DNA of 5,463 nt from Actinomycetes bacterium (GTDB taxonomy: Bacteria > Actinomycetota > Actinomycetes > Actinomycetales > Cellulomonadaceae). A program made the position numbers and the translations under genes. Where the stretch lies: the NCBI GenBank assembly GCA_021793115.1, contig JAJYTJ010000211.1, positions 1 to 5,463 of the forward strand, written 5' to 3'. This document shows, piece by piece, positions 1 to 5,463 of the stretch. A model generated the notes under the pieces. That model did not search any database and was not told the DNA's origin. It saw only the letters and a list, made by a program, of their open reading frames with translations. How positions within the stretch are numbered: the stretch's first letter is position 1; every line of letters starts with the position of its first letter.

Positions 1-1928
1 GCCGGGTGCTCCCGCCCGTCGTCGTCGTGCGCTCCGGCCGGCAGGTGCACGTCCCCGTCCACGTCGCGCACGGCGACCCCGTGCGCGCGTGGCTCGAGCT
101 GGACGCCGAGGCCGGGGGCGGCCGCATCGAGCTCGCGCAGGCGGACGTCTGGGTGGAGCCCCGCAGCGTGGACGGGCGCCTCGTCGGCCGCGCCACCTTC
201 ACGCTGCCACCGGACCTGCCGCTGGGCTGGCACGAGATCCACGCGCAGCTGCCGGACAGCACGGCGCACGCCCCGGTCGTCGTGACCCCCGACCGCCTGG
301 AGCTGGTCGGCGGCCTGGAGCACCGGCGGGCCTGGGGCTACATGGGGCAGCTCTACTCGATCCGGTCGCGGTCGTCGTGGGGCATCGGCGACCTGGGCGA
401 CCTGGCGGAGATCGTCGCGCTCGCGGGCCGCCGTTCGGGTGCGGACTTCCTGCTCGTCAACCCGCTGGCCGCCGCCGAGCCGACCACGCCGATGACGCCC
501 AGCCCCTACCTGCCGGCCACCCGGCGGTTCGTCAACCCGCTCTACATCCGCGTGGAGGACGTCCGCGAGGCCGGCTACCTCTCGTCGGCCGACCGCGCGC
601 TGGTCGAGTGGTCCGCCGAGCCGGCGCTCGCGCTCGACGACGACCCGCGCCAGATCGACCGCGACGTCGCGTGGACCGCCAAGAAGGCCGCGCTCGAGGT
701 CGTCTTCGCCGTGCCGCGCTCGCCGGCCCGCCAGCAGGCGTTCGACGACTACGTCGCGGCGGAGGGGCCCGGGCTGGAGACCTTCGCGCTGTGGTGCGCG
801 CTCGTCGAGCGCTACGGCGGCATCGCCGCCTGGCCCGACGAGGCCCGCGACCCGTCCTCCGAGCTCGTCGCCGCCGCGCGCGTGGAGCTGGCCGAGCGCG
901 TGCGCTTCTTCGAGTGGCTCCAGTGGGTGGCCGACGAGCAGCTGGCGGTCGCGCAGCGCGCCGCCACGGACGCGGGCATGCGGATCGGGATCATGCACGA
1001 CCTCGCGGTCGGCGCGCACCCGGAGGGCGCCGACGCGTGGGCCCTGCGCGACGTCCTGGCGACCGGCGCGACCGTGGGCGCCCCGCCGGACATGTACAAC
1101 CAGCAGGGCCAGGACTGGTCGCAGCCGCCGTGGCACCCGGACGCGCTGGCCCGGGCCGGCTACCGCCCGTACCGGGACATGATCCGCACGCTGCTGCGCC
1201 ACGCGGGCGCGCTGCGCATCGACCACGTCATCGGGCTGTTCCGGCTGTGGTGGGTGCCACGCGGGCACCCGGCCACCGAGGGCGCGTACGTCCGCTACGA
1301 CCACGAGGCGCTCGTCGGGATCCTCGCGCTGGAGGCGCAGCGGGCCGGCGCCCTCGTCATCGGCGAGGACCTGGGCACGGTGGAGCCCTGGGTGCGCGAC
1401 TACCTGTCGGAGCGCGGCATCCTCGGCACGTCCGTGCTGTGGTTCGAGAAGGACCACGCCGGCAACCCGCTCGCGCCCGAGCACTACCGCCGGCTCGCGC
1501 TGGCCAGCGTGACGACCCACGACCTGCCCCCCACCGCCGGCTACCTCGCCGGGGAGCACGTGGCGCTGCGCGCCCGCCTCGGCCTGCTGACCAGGCCGGT
1601 CGAGGAGGTGGCGGCGGAGGCCGACGACGAGCGTGAGCGCATGGTCGCCGCGCTGCACGGCCGCGGCCTGCTCGGTCCCCAGCCGTCCGAGCGCGAGGTC
1701 ATCGAGGCGCTGCACCGCTGGGTCCTGGCGACCCCCGCCGTGCTCGTCGGCGTGGCGCTCACCGACGCCGTGGGGGAGCGCCGCGCCCAGAACCAGCCGG
1801 GCACGGACCGCACCTACCCCAACTGGAAGGTGCCGCTCGCGGACTCCGCCGGGCGGGTCGTGCTCGTCGAGGACCTCTTCGACAACGCCCGGCTCACCTC
1901 GCTCGCCGCGGTCATGGACCGCGGCTGA
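1..1928 (+). CDS. malQ: 4-alpha-glucanotransferase (amylomaltase, GH77), 5'-truncated by the window edge
   Basis: The enzyme transfers alpha-1,4-glucan segments between malto-oligosaccharides in the cytoplasm, feeding maltodextrin and glycogen metabolism. The frame is open from base 3 to the TGA at 1926-1928. The first in-window GTG (base 6) is probably internal: from memory, M. tuberculosis MalQ (about 724 aa) has some 75 residues before the equivalent point, so an N-terminal piece is missing. Numbering from that GTG (640 residues), residues 1-95 look like the beta-rich N-terminal domain of actinobacterial MalQ, and the GH77 barrel starts near WGYMGQLYSIRS (110-121). Visible family motifs are SPYLPATRRFVNPLYI (166-181), PPDMYNQQGQDW (360-371), LRIDHVIGLFRLWW (403-416) with the presumed nucleophile Asp406, VIGEDLGTV (451-459) with acid/base Glu454, and TTHDLPP (503-509) with Asp506. 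All three catalytic carboxylates are present, so it should be active. It converges on pepN. Confidence 0.95.
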   Translation, partial: RVLPPVVVVRSGRQVHVPVHVAHGDPVRAWLELDAEAGGGRIELAQADVWVEPRSVDGRLVGRATFTLPPDLPLGWHEIHAQLPDSTAHAPVVVTPDRLELVGGLEHRRAWGYMGQLYSIRSRSSWGIGDLGDLAEIVALAGRRSGADFLLVNPLAAAEPTTPMTPSPYLPATRRFVNPLYIRVEDVREAGYLSSADRALVEWSAEPALALDDDPRQIDRDVAWTAKKAALEVVFAVPRSPARQQAFDDYVAAEGPGLETFALWCALVERYGGIAAWPDEARDPSSELVAAARVELAERVRFFEWLQWVADEQLAVAQRAATDAGMRIGIMHDLAVGAHPEGADAWALRDVLATGATVGAPPDMYNQQGQDWSQPPWHPDALARAGYRPYRDMIRTLLRHAGALRIDHVIGLFRLWWVPRGHPATEGAYVRYDHEALVGILALEAQRAGALVIGEDLGTVEPWVRDYLSERGILGTSVLWFEKDHAGNPLAPEHYRRLALASVTTHDLPPTAGYLAGEHVALRARLGLLTRPVEEVAAEADDERERMVAALHGRGLLGPQPSEREVIEALHRWVLATPAVLVGVALTDAVGERRAQNQPGTDRTYPNWKVPLADSAGRVVLVEDLFDNARLTSLAAVMDRG

Positions 1929-1968
1929 CGGACCCGGCCGGTCATGGACCGCGGCTGACGGACCCGGC
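1909..1968. repeat. Perfect 30-bp tandem duplication across the malQ stop codon
   Basis: Bases 1909-1938 and 1939-1968 are identical over 30 bp; the match breaks on both sides (1908 G versus 1938 C, and 1939 C versus 1969 T). The first copy carries the last malQ codons (VMDRG) and the TGA stop. The second repeats the same codons and stop in the same frame as untranslated sequence. It ends exactly where the pepN stop begins (1969-1971 on the minus strand). Without the extra copy, malQ and pepN would be only 10 bp apart; with it they are 40 bp apart. A weak inverted repeat (GGCTGA 1953-1958 / TCAGCC 1969-1974) links the second copy to the pepN stop, but no T-tract follows on either strand, so no terminator is called. 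Confidence 0.97.
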
Positions 1969-4563
<2,595 letters not shown>

Positions 4564-4569
4564 GGAGGA

Positions 4570-4575
4570 CTCCCT
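4570..4575 (-). promoter_or_regulatory. Ribosome binding site of pepN
   Basis: Read on the minus strand this is AGGGAG, 6 nt before the GTG at 4563. It supports that start over the in-frame ATG at 4605 and the far upstream ATG at 4803. Confidence 0.75.
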
Positions 4576-4586
4576 GACGACGTGGT

Positions 4587-4628
4587 GTGGGCCGGAGCCG
4601 ATCATGGCACGCCGCGGGGCCGGCCCAC
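4587..4628. repeat. 9-bp perfect inverted repeat upstream of pepN
   Basis: GTGGGCCGG at 4587-4595 is the exact reverse complement of CCGGCCCAC at 4620-4628, with a 24-nt spacer. The spacer contains the only passable -10-like hexamer for pepN (4601-4606, minus strand). The repeat could be an operator or a hairpin in the pepN leader. In sequence this GC-rich, 9-bp matches can also arise by chance, so the match is certain but the function is not. A second inverted repeat (GGCCCG 4653-4658 / CGGGCC 4665-4670) lies further along the same intergenic region. Confidence 0.45.
4601..4606 (-). promoter_or_regulatory. Possible extended -10 element for pepN
   Basis: The minus strand reads TGC-CATGAT, which matches the -10 consensus TATAAT at 4 of 6 positions and has the TG of an extended -10. 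No -35 resembling TTGACA is seen about 17 nt upstream. Transcription would start near 4594, giving a leader of about 30 nt. This is a weak candidate in a region with few A/T bases. Confidence 0.2.
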
Positions 4629-4691
4629 CCACGGACCGGCTCTGCCCGCAGGGGCCCGTCCGGGCGGGCCGGCATGCATGGCACAGTCGGG

Positions 4692-4725
4692 GTGGGCAGA
4701 CTCGGGACGTTCGGGTCTCACCCAC
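4692..4725 (+). other. Imperfect hairpin just upstream of the DsbA-like gene's ribosome binding site
   Basis: GTGGG (4692-4696) pairs with CCCAC (4721-4725). After a small 1x2 internal loop, AGACTCGG (4698-4705) pairs with TCGGGTCT (4711-4718), allowing two G-U pairs in RNA, with a 5-nt loop. The structure ends 2 nt before the GAGAGGA ribosome binding site, so it could shape the leader of this mRNA if transcription starts upstream of it. No covariation evidence is available. Confidence 0.35.
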
Positions 4726-4727
4726 GC

Positions 4728-4734
4728 GAGAGGA
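4728..4734 (+). promoter_or_regulatory. Ribosome binding site of the DsbA-like gene
   Basis: GAGAGGA lies 8 nt before the GTG at 4743. It fixes that start in preference to the in-frame ATG at 4587, which would add 52 non-conserved residues and run into the pepN leader. Confidence 0.75.
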
Positions 4735-4742
4735 TCGGTGCC

Positions 4743-5357
4743 GTGTCCCAGACCGTCGACTTCTGGTTCGACCCCGTGTGCCCCTGGGCCTGGATGACGT
4801 CACGCTGGATCGACGAGGTCGCGCGCCTGCGGCCCATCGAGGTCCGGTGGCACGTCATGAGCCTGTCCGTGGTCAACGAGGGCCGCGACCTGGAGCCGTC
4901 GTACCGGAACCTCATGGACCGGTCGTGGGGCCCGGTGCGCGTGCTCGTGGCCGCCGCCGCCGCGCACGGCGACGGCGTGCTCAAGCCGCTCTACGACGCG
5001 ATGGGCACGCGCCGGCACCCGGGTGGCCGCTCCGACACCGACGCGATCGTCGCGGAGTCGCTCGCCGAGGTGGGCCTGCCCGCGTCCCTCGCCGAGGCGG
5101 CGACCACCGATGCGCACGACGACGCGCTGCGCGCCTCGACCTCCGCCGCGCTGGCGCTCGTGGGCGACGACGTCGGCACGCCCGTGGTGGCCATCGACGG
5201 CGTCGGGTTCTTCGGCCCCGTGGTCACGCCCGCGCCGCGCGGCGAGCAGGCGCTCGCGATGTTCGACGGCCTGGCCCTCATGACGAGCGTGCCCGGCTTC
5301 TACGAGCTCAAGCGGACCCGCACGTCGGGACCGGAGTTCGAGGGGGCGGGGGCGTGA
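4743..5357 (+). CDS. DsbA-family thioredoxin-fold protein, Rv2466c (mycoredoxin-2)-like, with a CPWA active site
   Basis: The 204-aa product matches, from memory, M. tuberculosis Rv2466c (207 aa), a mycothiol-dependent reductase with a DsbA-like thioredoxin fold and inserted helical domain. Shared stretches are DFWFDPVCPWAWMTSRWI (6-23), WHVMSLSVVNEGRD (36-49), SWGPVRV (61-67), VGTPVV (144-149, with the probable cis-proline Pro147), GFFGPV (155-160) and FYELKRTRT (186-194). No signal peptide is seen, so it should be cytoplasmic. Rv2466c has CPWC; here Cys13 is kept and the second cysteine is Ala16. Cys13 is the only cysteine in the protein, so chemistry would have to be monothiol, using mycothiol or another outside thiol, if it is a reductase at all. 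Asn45 and Tyr54 may correspond to active-site residues of Rv2466c. The GTG start has a good ribosome binding site and places DFWFD at the usual distance from the N-terminus. Substrate is unknown; annotations such as 'DsbA oxidoreductase' would overstate what the sequence shows. Confidence 0.9.
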   Translation: MSQTVDFWFDPVCPWAWMTSRWIDEVARLRPIEVRWHVMSLSVVNEGRDLEPSYRNLMDRSWGPVRVLVAAAAAHGDGVLKPLYDAMGTRRHPGGRSDTDAIVAESLAEVGLPASLAEAATTDAHDDALRASTSAALALVGDDVGTPVVAIDGVGFFGPVVTPAPRGEQALAMFDGLALMTSVPGFYELKRTRTSGPEFEGAGA

Positions 5358-5368
5358 GGCGCCGCACC

Positions 5369-5400
5369 CGCCGACGGTGGGAGCGGTGAGCGCGTCGGCG
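5369..5400. repeat. 8-bp inverted repeat after the DsbA-like gene
   Basis: CGCCGACG (5369-5376) pairs with CGTCGGCG (5393-5400) around a 16-nt loop, starting 11 nt after the stop codon. No T-tract follows. It could be part of a transcript 3' end together with the next hairpin, or chance in GC-rich sequence. Confidence 0.35.
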
Positions 5401-5463
5401 CCGGGCGCCCCGCGCCCCGGTGGCGCGCGGGGCGGCGGGGGTGCGCCGGGCCGCGCGGGCGCG
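5386..5463 (+). CDS. Possible 5' end of a further gene, cut by the window edge
   Basis: A GTG at 5386 opens a frame with no stop to the end of the window (26 codons), encoding an Ala/Gly/Pro/Arg-rich, low-complexity start (VSASAPGAPRPGG). GGGAG lies only 2 nt before the GTG, too close for a good ribosome binding site. A second GTG (5420) opens another frame that also stays open. In M. tuberculosis the gene after Rv2466c is, as I recall, rpiB, but this N-terminus does not look like RpiB. The open frame may be only an effect of composition. Confidence 0.18.
   Translation, partial: MSASAPGAPRPGGARGGGGAPGRAGA
5406..5434 (+). terminator. Candidate terminator hairpin after the DsbA-like gene
   Basis: Bases 5406-5415 (CGCCCCGCGC) are perfectly complementary to 5425-5434 (GCGCGGGGCG): ten G-C pairs around a 9-nt loop, 48 nt after the stop codon. 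The stem is very stable, but no T-tract follows, so it is at best the U-tract-less type often assigned in actinomycetes. If a gene really starts at 5386, this hairpin would lie inside it, which weakens one call or the other. Confidence 0.3.

Noticed and set aside
89..1636. A 515-residue plus-strand open frame inside malQ
   Set aside because: The translation is Arg/Ala/Gly/Pro-rich low complexity in a shifted frame, while the malQ frame has all GH77 motifs. It is a composition shadow.
4673..4680. CATGCATG palindrome as a regulator binding site
   Set aside because: The symmetry stops at 8 bp, and it is not repeated in the gap. It is too short to support a call.
4564..4742. SigH/SigR-type stress promoter for the DsbA-like gene
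   Set aside because: A GTT occurs at 4709-4711, but there is no GGAA at the required distance, or anywhere in the plus strand of this gap.
4564..4803. N-terminal extension of PepN to the ATG at 4803
   Set aside because: The added 80 residues are Arg/Ser/Gly-rich, would overlap the start of the divergent gene, and lack family similarity. The GTG at 4563 has a ribosome binding site and the expected family N-terminus.
4604..5389. A 261-residue plus-strand frame overlapping the DsbA-like gene
   Set aside because: It is a shifted reading with Arg-rich low complexity and no homology I recognise; the DsbA-like frame matches a known family along its whole length.

Overview
The window is very GC-rich with strongly GC-biased third codon positions and GTG starts. 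Its three recognisable proteins resemble actinobacterial versions, so it most likely comes from a high-GC actinomycete chromosome. A Cellulomonas-like or other Micrococcales host is my guess from memory of these families; no marker here fixes the genus.

Layout. Positions 1-1928 (+) hold the 3' part of malQ (4-alpha-glucanotransferase, GH77), whose N-terminus lies upstream of the window. A perfect 30-bp tandem duplication (1909-1968) covers the malQ stop and fills the gap to the convergent gene. Positions 1969-4563 (-) hold a complete pepN (M1 aminopeptidase N, 864 aa). A 179-bp divergent intergenic region (4564-4742) holds the start signals of pepN and of the next gene, plus several inverted repeats. 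Positions 4743-5357 (+) hold a complete 204-aa DsbA/thioredoxin-fold protein closely resembling the mycothiol-dependent reductase Rv2466c (mycoredoxin-2) of Mycobacterium tuberculosis. Here its active site reads CPWA, not CPWC. The last 106 bases are extremely GC-rich, with two inverted repeats and a doubtful start of another gene.

Functionally this is housekeeping territory: malto-oligosaccharide/glycogen metabolism (malQ), peptide turnover (pepN) and a thiol/redox protein. The divergent pepN and DsbA-like pair matches the order I recall in M. tuberculosis (Rv2467 pepN beside Rv2466c), so it looks like an old actinobacterial arrangement and not a mobile island. I see no tRNA, rRNA, CRISPR, insertion sequence or phage feature, and no convincing novel system. 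The points worth a second look are the single-cysteine active site, the 30-bp duplication between the convergent genes, and the structured divergent intergenic region.
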